Below are positions 17,446-27,238 of a stretch of 64,000 nt of DNA, one piece after another (within the stretch, counting starts at the first letter, position 1; the number at the start of each line of letters is the position of its first letter). Source of the DNA: Sulfuriroseicoccus oceanibius (GTDB taxonomy: Bacteria > Verrucomicrobiota > Verrucomicrobiia > Verrucomicrobiales > SLCJ01); NCBI RefSeq assembly GCF_010681825.2, contig NZ_CP066776.1, forward strand, positions 310,001 to 374,000, in the 5' to 3' direction. The position numbers were made by a program, and so were the translations under genes. The notes under the pieces were generated by a model that was not told where the DNA came from, did not search any database, and was given only the letters and a program-made list of their open reading frames with translations.

Positions 17446-19437
17446 TTAGTTGGCGAGCTGCATTTTGATCTCACCATTCGAGTCGGTGCCGCCGCTGCCT
17501 TTGACCTTGGCCTGGATGGTGTACTTCGCACCCGGCTTGAAGGCTTTGAGCTCGAGGCTGTAGACGATGCCCTTAAGGTTGTTTCCGCTGAAGCCGTCGT
17601 GCTTGTCGGTTGAGACGACCTTGCCGTCTTCGAGCAAGTGCACTTCGCTGATATCCAGTGCGTGAGCGCCTTTGCTGTAGAGGAAGACAACATCGTACTT
17701 ACCCTCGGCCTTCACCACCTCGCCAGCTGGCACGTCGATGGTCTGCCAATCGGCGAGCGAGCCGTTGGCCGACCATGTGCCGACTTTCGACCAGTTGAAG
17801 AAGTCCTTCGCCGAATACGACGTGAGGTCGACATTGGCGTAGCCGATACCCTGAATGTCCCAGCGCTTGAACTGACGCTTCATGCGCTCGGTGAACGACT
17901 TGTAGTCCTTCTTGTCGCGCGGCGTCCAGCCCACCTCGGCGTAAGCAGCGAGGCGTGGGTAGATTTGGTATTCCATGCGCTCGACGGTAGGAATCCATTC
18001 ACCCCACATCTGGCATCCAAGGCCCTTGATCGAATTTTCCTCCTCTGGGGTGAGGCCGCCGATGATCGGCTCGAAGTCGTAGGCTTTACGCAGGGAAATC
18101 GTGCCGTAGCCGTAGTCGAGGTAGGTTCCGCCGTGCCACGAGTTGACGATGCGGTGACCGTTTTTGATCGCGCGACGTGCCAGGTCGGCGCCGCCCTTCC
18201 AGAAATGAACGACGGTGTCCGGATCCAGCGAGCTCGCCTTGGCGGTCTGGCCGTCTTTGAGGAAGCCGTGGAGGTCATCGCCGAGGATTTCGTTCCAGCC
18301 CATGATGTTGCGCCCTTTGCTCTGGACGATCTGGGCGACGCGGTTGGTGAAGTAGATCTGGACGTCGGCCATGGTCTTGAGACCTTCGCGCTCCATCATC
18401 TGCTTCACACTCTCGCTGGACTTCCAGTGGTCAAAGCGCACCTCGTCACCGCCGATGTGGATGATCTGCGACGGGAACAACGCCACCACTTCGTCGAGCA
18501 CGTCGCTAATGAACTGGTAGGTGAACTCAGACGACGGATCGTACACGTCGATCGCCTTGCCGAAGACCGTCATCACTTCGATCGGCTCTTTGCGGGTGCC
18601 TAGCTCAGGGTACGAGGCAATGGCGGCAACCGCGTGACCCGGCATGCCGATTTCCGGCACGATGGTGATGTGGCGGTCGGCAGCGTACTTGAGGATGTCT
18701 TTGATTTGCTCCTGGGTGTAGAAGCCGGAGTGAGGCTCACCCGAGCGGGTCGGGCTACCCCAGGTACCGGTCTGTGTGTCGGTGCGCTTGGAGCCGATTT
18801 CGGTCAACTTCGGGTACTTTTTGATCTCGATACGCCAACCCTGGTCGTCGGTGAGGTGCCAATGGAAGACGTTCATCTTGAGCGCCGCCATTTGGTCGAG
18901 CAGCTTCTTCACTTCCTTTTCGCCCTTGAAGTGGCGGGCTTCGTCGAGCATGAACGCGCGCCAGGCGAAGCGAGGCTGGTCTGTGATCGAGGCGACGGGA
19001 AGTTCCCAGTTCACGCCGGCAGCAGGCTCGCTGGAGACGACTTCCTCAGGAAGCATCTGCTTGAGCGTCTGGATGCCGTAGAATACACCGGCAGGCTCGG
19101 CACCGACGATCACAACGCCCTGCTCACGCACGTCGAGCTTGTAGCCTTCCTCGCCGAGCTCGCCTTTGAGCGATGGGTTCAAGCGCAGAACTATGCCTGA
19201 TTTGGCTTCTGCGTCGTCGATCTTGAGCGTCCAGCCCGTGGCAGGAGCGAGCGCGGACTGCAGCGCCTTGGCTTCGTTTGCCAGCACGGAGGGTGCGTGG
19301 ATCACAGTATCGGCGCTAAGCTGATAGCCACCGGCGCGGATCTCGGCGGCTGCCGGCTCCGGAATGATGAGTTCGTTCTTGGCCGAGGCAAATGCCAACG
19401 GCACACATGCCAAAAGTGGAAGGATGTTCAGTTTCAT
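17446..19437 (-). CDS. Secreted beta-N-acetylhexosaminidase (GH20)
   Basis: The 663-residue protein starts at ATG 19437 with a signal peptide (NILPLLACVPLAFASA). A GH20b N-terminal domain (about 22-150) precedes the barrel. The barrel shows RGFMLDEARH-like FMLDEARHF, MNVFHWHLTDDQGWRIEIKKYPKL, the catalytic pair in IHIGGDEV (Asp331-Glu332) and MGWNEIL. A beta-sandwich C-terminal domain closes the protein (about 530-663). GH20 enzymes release GlcNAc or GalNAc using the substrate acetamido group. The open frame upstream of 19437 lacks protein character. Its own terminator follows; neighbouring GH29 and GH130 suggest host- or algal-glycan use. Confidence 0.94.
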   Translation of the reverse strand: MKLNILPLLACVPLAFASAKNELIIPEPAAAEIRAGGYQLSADTVIHAPSVLANEAKALQSALAPATGWTLKIDDAEAKSGIVLRLNPSLKGELGEEGYKLDVREQGVVIVGAEPAGVFYGIQTLKQMLPEEVVSSEPAAGVNWELPVASITDQPRFAWRAFMLDEARHFKGEKEVKKLLDQMAALKMNVFHWHLTDDQGWRIEIKKYPKLTEIGSKRTDTQTGTWGSPTRSGEPHSGFYTQEQIKDILKYAADRHITIVPEIGMPGHAVAAIASYPELGTRKEPIEVMTVFGKAIDVYDPSSEFTYQFISDVLDEVVALFPSQIIHIGGDEVRFDHWKSSESVKQMMEREGLKTMADVQIYFTNRVAQIVQSKGRNIMGWNEILGDDLHGFLKDGQTAKASSLDPDTVVHFWKGGADLARRAIKNGHRIVNSWHGGTYLDYGYGTISLRKAYDFEPIIGGLTPEEENSIKGLGCQMWGEWIPTVERMEYQIYPRLAAYAEVGWTPRDKKDYKSFTERMKRQFKRWDIQGIGYANVDLTSYSAKDFFNWSKVGTWSANGSLADWQTIDVPAGEVVKAEGKYDVVFLYSKGAHALDISEVHLLEDGKVVSTDKHDGFSGNNLKGIVYSLELKAFKPGAKYTIQAKVKGSGGTDSNGEIKMQLAN

Positions 19438-19564
19438 GAGCGGGCTGCAGTACAGTGGTTGAGGGCGAAGTATTTCAAAATTCTTCGCCGGGCTGGTGAC
19501 AGATTCCGCAATTGCCCTGAATCTGCCGTGATTTGCCTGCGAATGGCGTATGGACCGAGCAAAA

Positions 19565-20383
19565 TCACCCGTTGGTTCGGCGCAACACAAGCGTGCCGCC
19601 ATTCCACTCAACCTCGGATCCACCGCCTTCAGTTGCAGCCGGACTCCCGGCCAGGATCTGCACCCCATTCACCGCGGCACGGCCCTGAGCGTAAACGTCC
19701 AGATTGAACGCATTGCCCTTCAAGTTAGAAAACACGACATAATTGCCCTCGTTGTTGTTCCCTTCCCCTGCGGCGCGCGGCCAGGGGCGGTTTCCTCCAT
19801 AACCAGGAACCGGCAACTGATAGACGCGCGCTTTGTTATCACCTTGCCCCCAGTTGGTATTCTCCGAGTCCTCGAGGTTCGCTTCCTGTCCGCCCACTGT
19901 CACGCGCGACGTGAACCAATCGCTGCTGTTATCTCCATCGAGATAAACCACGACCTGGAACTCGCCCTCAAATGGCAGATTGGTGAACCGGATCGTCGCC
20001 TTCCTTGAGATATCGATGTAGCCCTTCCACATCCGGTCATCACTACTGGTCACAGGAATCGGCAACGTCGCTCCCGCGGCGTCCGTCGTGTAGCGGACGT
20101 TCACACTGGTTGGTGAACCATCAGCAAACATCAAGTTGCTCTGCTGACCGGAGCTACCGTTCACCAGAACGTTATTCCAATGGGCGGCGCGGAACTTGGG
20201 AGCGCCGGCCTCGTCCTGCGGCTTCATTTGCGACTCATCGTTCAAGCGCGGAGTAAAGTTCACGCTGATGGTATCGGCAGAGGCCAGCGTAACCAGTCCG
20301 CAAGCGCAGGCGAGCGTCTGCCACCAGCGGGCGCGATACGATGAAATTGAGGACGAACGTGAGGAATTGGGAGGTTGGGGCAT
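19565..20383 (-). CDS. Secreted beta-sandwich-like protein, paralogue of the PEP-CTERM protein
   Basis: The 272-residue product has a basic N-terminus and a signal peptide (LACACGLVTLASA). The mature start DTISVNFTPRLND and the following FRAAHWNNV mirror SVNFT and EASHWNN in the PEP-CTERM protein at 11958. No PEP-CTERM signal is present; it ends EWNGGTLVLRRTNG. Its ATG shares one base with the stop codon of the giant cytochrome gene upstream (TAATG), implying translational coupling. The role is unknown; the shared module may be a carbohydrate- or matrix-binding fold. Confidence 0.75.
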   Translation of the reverse strand: MPQPPNSSRSSSISSYRARWWQTLACACGLVTLASADTISVNFTPRLNDESQMKPQDEAGAPKFRAAHWNNVLVNGSSGQQSNLMFADGSPTSVNVRYTTDAAGATLPIPVTSSDDRMWKGYIDISRKATIRFTNLPFEGEFQVVVYLDGDNSSDWFTSRVTVGGQEANLEDSENTNWGQGDNKARVYQLPVPGYGGNRPWPRAAGEGNNNEGNYVVFSNLKGNAFNLDVYAQGRAAVNGVQILAGSPAATEGGGSEVEWNGGTLVLRRTNG

Positions 20384-23300
20384 TATTGCGATCGTTCTGT
20401 TGCTCTAAGTCGGAAGAATTGTCGGTTGTTCCCTGCCGCGGGGCTGGGCAGGCGGAGTGTAATACGAAGTCGGTTTCCAATGCGAGTTCTTGTGACTTCA
20501 TTTGTTTCAACGTCCTGCCAATCGGCAGCGGCGAGAGTTGGCGAGCTTTGGCATTGAATTGCAGCCTCGGCCTCGGCTCCGTCGGTAATTTCGAAGACCA
20601 GATCCATCGTGCCGTCAGCATTGCGGGAAACCGCAGTGACCGCGCTGCCATCGGCGGATGTCGGATCGGTGCCGAACACATACTCGAAGAAATTGTCGCG
20701 ACCGTCCTGGTCGTCGTCGGCACTGCGCAACACGAGCGCCCCACCGAGCACCTCGTCGAGCGTGAGTTGCTCGTGTTTCCAGCGATCGTATCCTGGCGCC
20801 GCCTTTTCCGCTCCGTCCAACTGTTGCAGGTACGCCACGAGATCGGCTTTCTGTTGCGCCGTCAGTGACGACACTGCGCCATGATTGTCGCCGCTGTTAC
20901 GGGTGGTGATCACATCGAGTAGCGTGGCCGCACTACCATCATGGAGATAGGGCGCCGTGTGCCAGACACCGAGCAACGACGGTGTGTCCAGCCCGGTGAT
21001 GCGCACGCCGAGCCTGCTCCCGCTCAATGAAGTGAGAGTGCCCACGTCGTGCAGCGTGCCGGTGGCCGCACTGTCGGTGAAGATATCCGTATCGTGACAG
21101 TGGTAGCAGCCGAGCGAGAGGAACGCCTCACGCCCGCGCACTGCGGCCTCAGTCATTTCCCCATCCGCCGACTTGTGCGGGCTTTCGGGCACGTCGTCGA
21201 GCGATGCAACATAGGCTGCCATGGCATCGAGCTCGGCACTGAGCCCGGCTTTGGGATCCCCAAGCGGTGTGTTTCGCGTGCCGCTGTTGAACTGGGCATC
21301 ACTGAGGAACCCGGTACCACCGAAGGCATTGCGGATATCATGCTCGAAGTCCTGGATCTCGTCGAAGTTCCCCGTCCAGTGCACCCTGCCGTGCGCCATT
21401 CCCGACCGTCCGCGAAGTGTGGTCGTGTTACGGAACCCTTCGCCACGCTGGGTAAAGTCCCACGTGCGGCCGTCGTGCCCGCCATCGTCATGGCAGCTGG
21501 CGCAGGAAATGTAGGCATCTTTCGCCATGCGGGCATCCCCCGCATTGTAGAAAACCTTCTTCCCAGCGAGCACCTGGGGCGCCAGCGCCTCGGTGGTCAC
21601 CGTCTTTATATACCCCACCTCACGCAGAGCGAAGCCGGTGCCGTCACGCACATCCGAGGCATCGAAAATCTTGATCGAGCGATCGAGGAAATGGTGGACA
21701 AACAACGCACCGCCGTCGCTGCTCAACGCCAACCCGCGCGGAGTCAGCCCCGAGTTGTCCACTCCGCCGCGACGGTCACCGCTGAAGGCATCGCGGATTT
21801 CCACTTGGTTCGACCCTTCCAGCGCGACAAACGCATAGCCGCCATTGGGAGAAAACTCGACATCCACCGGCAGGCCGACGTCGTTGAAATCGATGATCTG
21901 GCGCATCGCCGAGCCATTACCGGCAAGATCAAGCGTACTGCAGATCGGGCGCACACTGGTATCAAACGCGAGCGGTTGACCATCCCGGCCCGTTCCTCCA
22001 AAGATATTGTCCTTCTTCGACGGCACCCACGCGGTCGTCCCATCAGGGCTGATGGTGACGGTGTTGAGGTAATTACCGATCCCCCGGGCCTGGAATGAAT
22101 CGTCCACCGTCGTGGTATCCGGAGCGAGGGTGAATGTGCGCACCACCGCAAGAGTGGCCGGGTTCACCTCCTGCACCACGGCGCCGCTGTCCTCGCTGAT
22201 GAAGCGGGTCACCAACAACCGCGAAGCGTCATGCGTCATCGCCAACCCGCGCGGCCAGGCCCCGACATCGCCCAGCTGTTCGACAGCACCGGTGGCCAGG
22301 TTGAGCCGGGCGATCTGCCCGGTCGCTTCGAGCGAAACGTATGCCGCACTTTGATCCGGAGCGATCACCAAGCCATGCGGCCGACTGGCAAATGGGAGCT
22401 CATAGGTGGCAATCACCCCACCCGTCGATGCATGATGCACCGTCACCGACGCACTTTCTTTGTTGGTGACCCACAGATTGCCATCTCCGGCAACCGCGAT
22501 CGACCTTGGGTGCGTTCCAGCCGGAGCCTCCCACAAGCGGTTGTAGGGGAACTCGCCATTCACCGCGGTGATCGAATCGTTGTCTATGTTCACGCAATAG
22601 GCCTTGCCCCCCGCCACTGCAATCGTGCCCGAACGCACCGGTCGTCCAGCCGTTGCCGCGCGCACCACGGTATGAGTGAACGACACGATCCGCTCGCCCA
22701 GTCGGTCGCTTGCGATCATACGCACGGTGTAATGCCCGGGCTCGTCGTATGTATGCGTCACCGCAGCGTCCGACGACTCGGCGCTCGTGGCGCCATCGCC
22801 AAAGTCCCAGACAAACCGAACATCGCCGGCAGCCGAATGCGCGCTTCCCGTGAAGCTGGTAGCCTCGCCCAATGTGGTCGCCGCCGGAGGTGTGGCACTG
22901 GCCGCCAGCCCATTGCGCAACGACGCCACGCCATCCCCGTCCAATGCCGCGCCATAGACGCGCACATCGTCGATGACCGCAGCAGCGAACCCATTCAAGT
23001 CTGGAGCCCCACCATTGGTCGTCCATTGCACATGCCAGCCGATGAGCTCGCCCTCGTCATTCGAAGCGTCATCAGTCACCTCCAAGGTCCACGTTCCATT
23101 GGCACTCTTGCCGTCGAGCGTCACCAAACTACCCTCGGGCTGGAATGATCCGGTGAATGGCGCGGAACCCTCGGTGATCGCCTGAGCGGCCTCATCGTCG
23201 AACCACGTCTCGGTGAAGTTCTCGCCAGTGCCTCCATTGTCCGTCGTCAACTCGACGCGCGTGCCGTCCGGATGGATCAAAAACACATCGAGATCACCAG

Positions 23301-26058
23301 TGTAGGTGTGGGTGGCATCGACCCGCACATTCACGTCCGTCAGCGTCCCACCGGCACCGGTCACCTCAAGCGTGCTGGTCACGGTTTGGTTACTGTTGAT
23401 ATTTTGTGGCACATTGGCCGACGCCACATTGGCGCTCGAGGAGCCACCGATCGTCCCCGCCGCGCCGAGCAACTCAAGCGGCAAATCCAGGGCCACCGGA
23501 GAAGCCCCGTAGGACACACCATCAACGAAAAGCGTGACCGCCCCGCCGTCGCGCACAAAGACCAAATGCGCCCAGTCATTCAGCGGCGCTGCCACGTCCC
23601 AACTAAACGATTGCCCACCAGCCGTGGTGAACCCAATCCCATTTCCCGTACCAGGATGGCTCAAATGCAGCTCCGCACCACCTCCGCTGAGCAATACTTG
23701 CTCGTCCGCGTCGGAACTGCGCTTGGCAAAGAGCGAGACCGTCCAATCGCCTGCCTGAACGCCTCCTCCAAGCACCACCACATCGTCCACTCCATCGAAC
23801 CGCAACCCACCCTCAGCATGCACCGGCGATCCGTTGGCGCTCCCGTCCAGCCCACCTACGGCATCGACCAAATCACCGGTGAGCGGCCAATCGTGAAGGA
23901 GCGATGAGGTCTGAGCCTGCGAGTAAACCGTCTCCGCCTCGGTGGTCGTCAGCGGGTAATTGAACACGCGCACTTCATCCAGAGTCCCCACCAGATCCAC
24001 GGGGGACCCGCCATTGTCCTCAATCCGACCGAGACTTGAGAACCCCTGCCCCGCCGTGCCGGTTCGCCCGGTCCCCGAGGCGTCGAGCTCCCCATTGATA
24101 AAAATTTGCTGCGCACCTGTGGTCGCATTACGCGTGATGACAAAATGGCGAGCCTCCCCGTCATTCACCGCGATGCTCGTTTCGGTCACGCCGCCATCCC
24201 CCGCACTGACACAAAGCCTCCCCGAGCCATTGATCCAGCCCCAGAACACATCCGCCTGACTCCCCGCCAGCTCGATCCCCGTCACCCCTGGAGCAAGCCA
24301 TGGGCTGTTCGAGCCCGCCTGATTGGTGCTCAAATAGAATGCCAGCGAGCCGCTTCCCTGCAGTGCGTCCAGCGTTCCATTCAACTGCAGGAAGGAATCG
24401 CTGCCATTGACCTGCAGCCGGCCTCCACTCAATGACGCCCCGCCCTGAAGCGATCCATCCAGCGCGCCCACGCTGTCGTTCGCATCGCCATTGAAAGACC
24501 ACCGGTGCATCTCACCGTCAGGATCCACAATCACCGGTGGGGTTCCACATTGACTGCCGGTGCGGAAGGCAAACTGATAATCGGCGGCAATGGCGTTGCC
24601 CGACCAATCCGCCACCCCATCGGCCACCACCGTGACGAGGTAGGTCGTATTGGCGGCGAACTCCTCGGCCGGTGTAAAGTTAACCAACCCGAACTGCAGA
24701 GTGAACACTCCGTCGAGCGGGTCACCGGGAACACCCTCCACCAACGGTTGCACCTTAATGTTCTGCGGCGTCAGAGTAGTCAGCTCCACGTTGTCACTGA
24801 ACGCGATTCCCACCCGGGCACAGCGGGAGACATCGAGCTCACCGTCCGCCGGGCTGGTGGCGTCCACCACCGGGGGCGCGGTATCCGGCGCCTGCTGGTG
24901 AGGCATGAATCCGGTGCCGGTGCCATGGTCGTTGCCGATCAGGATCACATTGCCAAATGGGTTGGCCTGACCAAAATCCGGATTGCTCACTGCATTCAAG
25001 CCCCCCCGTCCGGCGATAAATGGGGCGGTCGGATCGGAGATATCGAGCTTCACCACCTCCGCCTGACAACCGAGAAACACATAATGATCCTGCGACGCCG
25101 TGTAGAGCTGCTCCGCCACCACCGGACTCGCGGCATGACTCTCCAACACAATGCTGCCGTCCGCATCGATCCGATAAATCGGCGTGCGCGCATTGCTCTG
25201 ACGCGTGGCAAATGCCATCCGACTCCCCGTAAAACCCGGAGAATAGTGATGCTCTGGAATAGACGCCACCGAGTCCAACAACTGAGGCTCGGTCGGCGCC
25301 CCCACATCCAGCACGGAGAAGCCCGATCGTGACTCCATGGACGACACGATCAAGCGGTTCCCCAGCACCCAGGTCGGGCCAATATTGAAACCACCCAGCT
25401 GACCATTCGGGATCGGGTTCGGGCCGCCGCTGGCACGTGTCGCCAGCGATGGATTCGCTGGATCGCTCACGTCGATGAGATACAAGCCGTTGCCGCCGGT
25501 CGCGACATAGACGTAGGGGTGCTGCCACATCAGCTGCCACGGCGTGTCGGTGTAATCGCCACCATTGACGAACTCAAACAAACTCACCCGGCTCGGCGCA
25601 TTGACGTCAGTCACATCCCAGATCTGAATCCCCTTCAAGCTCGGCAACAACATCAACTGACGCCCGTCCACGACACCAAAGCACATCGCATGGATCTCCC
25701 GCATCCGCGCGGTGGTCCCGGTCGGATCCCACACCTTCTTCACGATCCGCGGGCTGCGCGGGTTGGACACATCGTAGAACTGAATCCCACCTCGAACGTC
25801 GCCGCGCACCCCGCCACCATCCTCGGCAAACACCGTCACCATGTAGCCATTGACCATATGCGCGAGGTTGTAGCCGTAGTTGGTGCCCACCCCTAGAGCC
25901 CCACCATCACCGGGATGGATGCGGCTGATCTCAGAGAAGAGCTCACCCGAAGTGTAGCTGAGATTGCCCAAGCCCGGCCCCGGATTGGGCTCGGTCTGTG
26001 CAGACGCCGGTAGCGCCACGGCCACCGCGAGGGCGGCAATTGCGAAGAATTTCATCAT
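20383..26058 (-). CDS. Giant mosaic secreted cytochrome c (LVIVD-Ig-LamG-P-domain-PKD-propeller-dihaem)
   Basis: ATG 26058 opens a signal peptide (FFAIAALAVAVALPASA) and a 1891-residue protein. In order: LVIVD-type propeller (about 25-390), Big_5-like Ig domain (400-500), LamG (515-690), a second LamG interrupted by a proprotein-convertase P-domain (720-1040), PKD (1065-1125) and a YVTN-like propeller (1130-1485). A di-haem cytochrome-peroxidase-like part follows, with CASCH near 1519 and CYHCH near 1653. The final segment carries DNFFEYVFGTDPTSADGSA. Likely role: extracellular or periplasmic electron transfer or oxidation on a bound polymer. It is followed, with one base overlapping, by a small secreted protein gene. 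Frame beyond 26058 is not coding. Confidence 0.85.
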   Translation of the reverse strand: MMKFFAIAALAVAVALPASAQTEPNPGPGLGNLSYTSGELFSEISRIHPGDGGALGVGTNYGYNLAHMVNGYMVTVFAEDGGGVRGDVRGGIQFYDVSNPRSPRIVKKVWDPTGTTARMREIHAMCFGVVDGRQLMLLPSLKGIQIWDVTDVNAPSRVSLFEFVNGGDYTDTPWQLMWQHPYVYVATGGNGLYLIDVSDPANPSLATRASGGPNPIPNGQLGGFNIGPTWVLGNRLIVSSMESRSGFSVLDVGAPTEPQLLDSVASIPEHHYSPGFTGSRMAFATRQSNARTPIYRIDADGSIVLESHAASPVVAEQLYTASQDHYVFLGCQAEVVKLDISDPTAPFIAGRGGLNAVSNPDFGQANPFGNVILIGNDHGTGTGFMPHQQAPDTAPPVVDATSPADGELDVSRCARVGIAFSDNVELTTLTPQNIKVQPLVEGVPGDPLDGVFTLQFGLVNFTPAEEFAANTTYLVTVVADGVADWSGNAIAADYQFAFRTGSQCGTPPVIVDPDGEMHRWSFNGDANDSVGALDGSLQGGASLSGGRLQVNGSDSFLQLNGTLDALQGSGSLAFYLSTNQAGSNSPWLAPGVTGIELAGSQADVFWGWINGSGRLCVSAGDGGVTETSIAVNDGEARHFVITRNATTGAQQIFINGELDASGTGRTGTAGQGFSSLGRIEDNGGSPVDLVGTLDEVRVFNYPLTTTEAETVYSQAQTSSLLHDWPLTGDLVDAVGGLDGSANGSPVHAEGGLRFDGVDDVVVLGGGVQAGDWTVSLFAKRSSDADEQVLLSGGGAELHLSHPGTGNGIGFTTAGGQSFSWDVAAPLNDWAHLVFVRDGGAVTLFVDGVSYGASPVALDLPLELLGAAGTIGGSSSANVASANVPQNINSNQTVTSTLEVTGAGGTLTDVNVRVDATHTYTGDLDVFLIHPDGTRVELTTDNGGTGENFTETWFDDEAAQAITEGSAPFTGSFQPEGSLVTLDGKSANGTWTLEVTDDASNDEGELIGWHVQWTTNGGAPDLNGFAAAVIDDVRVYGAALDGDGVASLRNGLAASATPPAATTLGEATSFTGSAHSAAGDVRFVWDFGDGATSAESSDAAVTHTYDEPGHYTVRMIASDRLGERIVSFTHTVVRAATAGRPVRSGTIAVAGGKAYCVNIDNDSITAVNGEFPYNRLWEAPAGTHPRSIAVAGDGNLWVTNKESASVTVHHASTGGVIATYELPFASRPHGLVIAPDQSAAYVSLEATGQIARLNLATGAVEQLGDVGAWPRGLAMTHDASRLLVTRFISEDSGAVVQEVNPATLAVVRTFTLAPDTTTVDDSFQARGIGNYLNTVTISPDGTTAWVPSKKDNIFGGTGRDGQPLAFDTSVRPICSTLDLAGNGSAMRQIIDFNDVGLPVDVEFSPNGGYAFVALEGSNQVEIRDAFSGDRRGGVDNSGLTPRGLALSSDGGALFVHHFLDRSIKIFDASDVRDGTGFALREVGYIKTVTTEALAPQVLAGKKVFYNAGDARMAKDAYISCASCHDDGGHDGRTWDFTQRGEGFRNTTTLRGRSGMAHGRVHWTGNFDEIQDFEHDIRNAFGGTGFLSDAQFNSGTRNTPLGDPKAGLSAELDAMAAYVASLDDVPESPHKSADGEMTEAAVRGREAFLSLGCYHCHDTDIFTDSAATGTLHDVGTLTSLSGSRLGVRITGLDTPSLLGVWHTAPYLHDGSAATLLDVITTRNSGDNHGAVSSLTAQQKADLVAYLQQLDGAEKAAPGYDRWKHEQLTLDEVLGGALVLRSADDDQDGRDNFFEYVFGTDPTSADGSAVTAVSRNADGTMDLVFEITDGAEAEAAIQCQSSPTLAAADWQDVETNEVTRTRIGNRLRITLRLPSPAAGNNRQFFRLRATERSQ

Positions 26059-26257
26059 GGGGAGTTTTGTTGTTGTGGCGACCCAAAGCAGACCCGCTAG
26101 AGCGCTGAGGATCAGGAGCTTAAACGCACCACGAAGCAAAAACTTAGAAATCCGCACACTACATCTGCGGATTCGTCCTACCCACAACGTCCCGCATGCC
26201 GCTACGGATTCCCCCTTCTCTATTCCCCGGATCCAGAAACCCGTTAACAACGAGCAC

Positions 26258-26296
26258 AAAAAAAATGCGCCGCCGGACATCAGTCCGACAGCGCAT
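26258..26296 (-). terminator. Rho-independent terminator of the pseudopilin gene
   Basis: On the minus strand tgcgctgtcggac pairs with gtccggcggcgca (two mismatches) around a 4-nt loop, followed by eight T, about 30 nt past the stop. Confidence 0.9.
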
Positions 26297-26325
26297 TGTG
26301 GATTAATTAAGAGCTCTCTCGTGGA

Positions 26326-27030
26326 TTACTTGAAGTTAGGGTCAAGCACTTCACGTGGCTTCGAGTAAGCAGCGGTGAATGGGTTCTTCGAACCGTCACC
26401 AAGGTTCTTCAGCTTGCTCTCTGCTTCCGGGTTCTCAAGGTCGAGTGCCTCGGACTTACCGGAAACGGTCACCATGATGACTTTACCGCTGGTCCAGGTA
26501 CGACCTGGGTCGGAGGTACCAGCAAGCTCAGGATCCCAGGTTGGGTTCCAGCCACCGCTCACCGAGTTCTCCCATGCCAATGGGCAGGAGCCCTTCATGG
26601 TGTCGGTGCCGTCACCAAGCAAAGCCCAGTGCACGCCGCCGTCAGCCGAGCTGAAAGCATCGCGGTATTCCGGACCTTCACCCACATAGCCGTCTGGCTG
26701 CGATGGGCTGTTGTCGACGGTGAAGTCACCTTCATCCGAGGAGTAACCGCCAGCAATCAGATCGCGGAACACGGTCTCAGCATCGGTGTAAGTAGCATCG
26801 ATACGCTTGGCTTTTTTGCCCTTCTGAGGGAAACGTCCATTGTTTTCCGATGCGTAGTTCGACATGACGCTGTGCACGTTTTTAGCGGCACTGATCGCCT
26901 TGGTCACACGCGACTTCTCAATGAACTGGGTGTATCCGGAGAAGCTGATCGTCGCCAGCACTCCGATGATCGTGATCACGACCAACAACTCAATCAGGGT
27001 GAATCCCTGGTTATTAATGCGTTTTTTCAT
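26326..27030 (-). CDS. Type II secretion/type IV pilin-like prepilin
   Basis: The 234-residue protein begins with a classic prepilin peptide: basic leader MKKRINNQG, the processing site G|FTLIE, and the hydrophobic helix (LLVVITIIGVLATISFSGY). The globular domain contains a GspG/GspH-like DGGVHWALLGDGT segment and is larger than most GspG. After processing, it would assemble into a pseudopilus or surface fibre. No secretion-apparatus genes are adjacent, so it is one of the scattered pseudopilins common in this phylum. It has its own terminator. Confidence 0.9.
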   Translation of the reverse strand: MKKRINNQGFTLIELLVVITIIGVLATISFSGYTQFIEKSRVTKAISAAKNVHSVMSNYASENNGRFPQKGKKAKRIDATYTDAETVFRDLIAGGYSSDEGDFTVDNSPSQPDGYVGEGPEYRDAFSSADGGVHWALLGDGTDTMKGSCPLAWENSVSGGWNPTWDPELAGTSDPGRTWTSGKVIMVTVSGKSEALDLENPEAESKLKNLGDGSKNPFTAAYSKPREVLDPNFK

Positions 27031-27238
27031 AACGATATGATGTTTATGGGTTTGTTATAAGACCCGCACGAGACATGAGAAATGACACACGTCACGTGCA
27101 AGCCGAGTTTTATGCGCTGGTCAGGCCAGAAATGACAAGCCTTTTCAGCGATTTTCATGGTAGCAACCACAACGGTAGATGGTCAATCGTACAGGTCCTG
27201 CCGGACGCCAGATTTCCGGATTCCCAGCCCCCCCTGAA

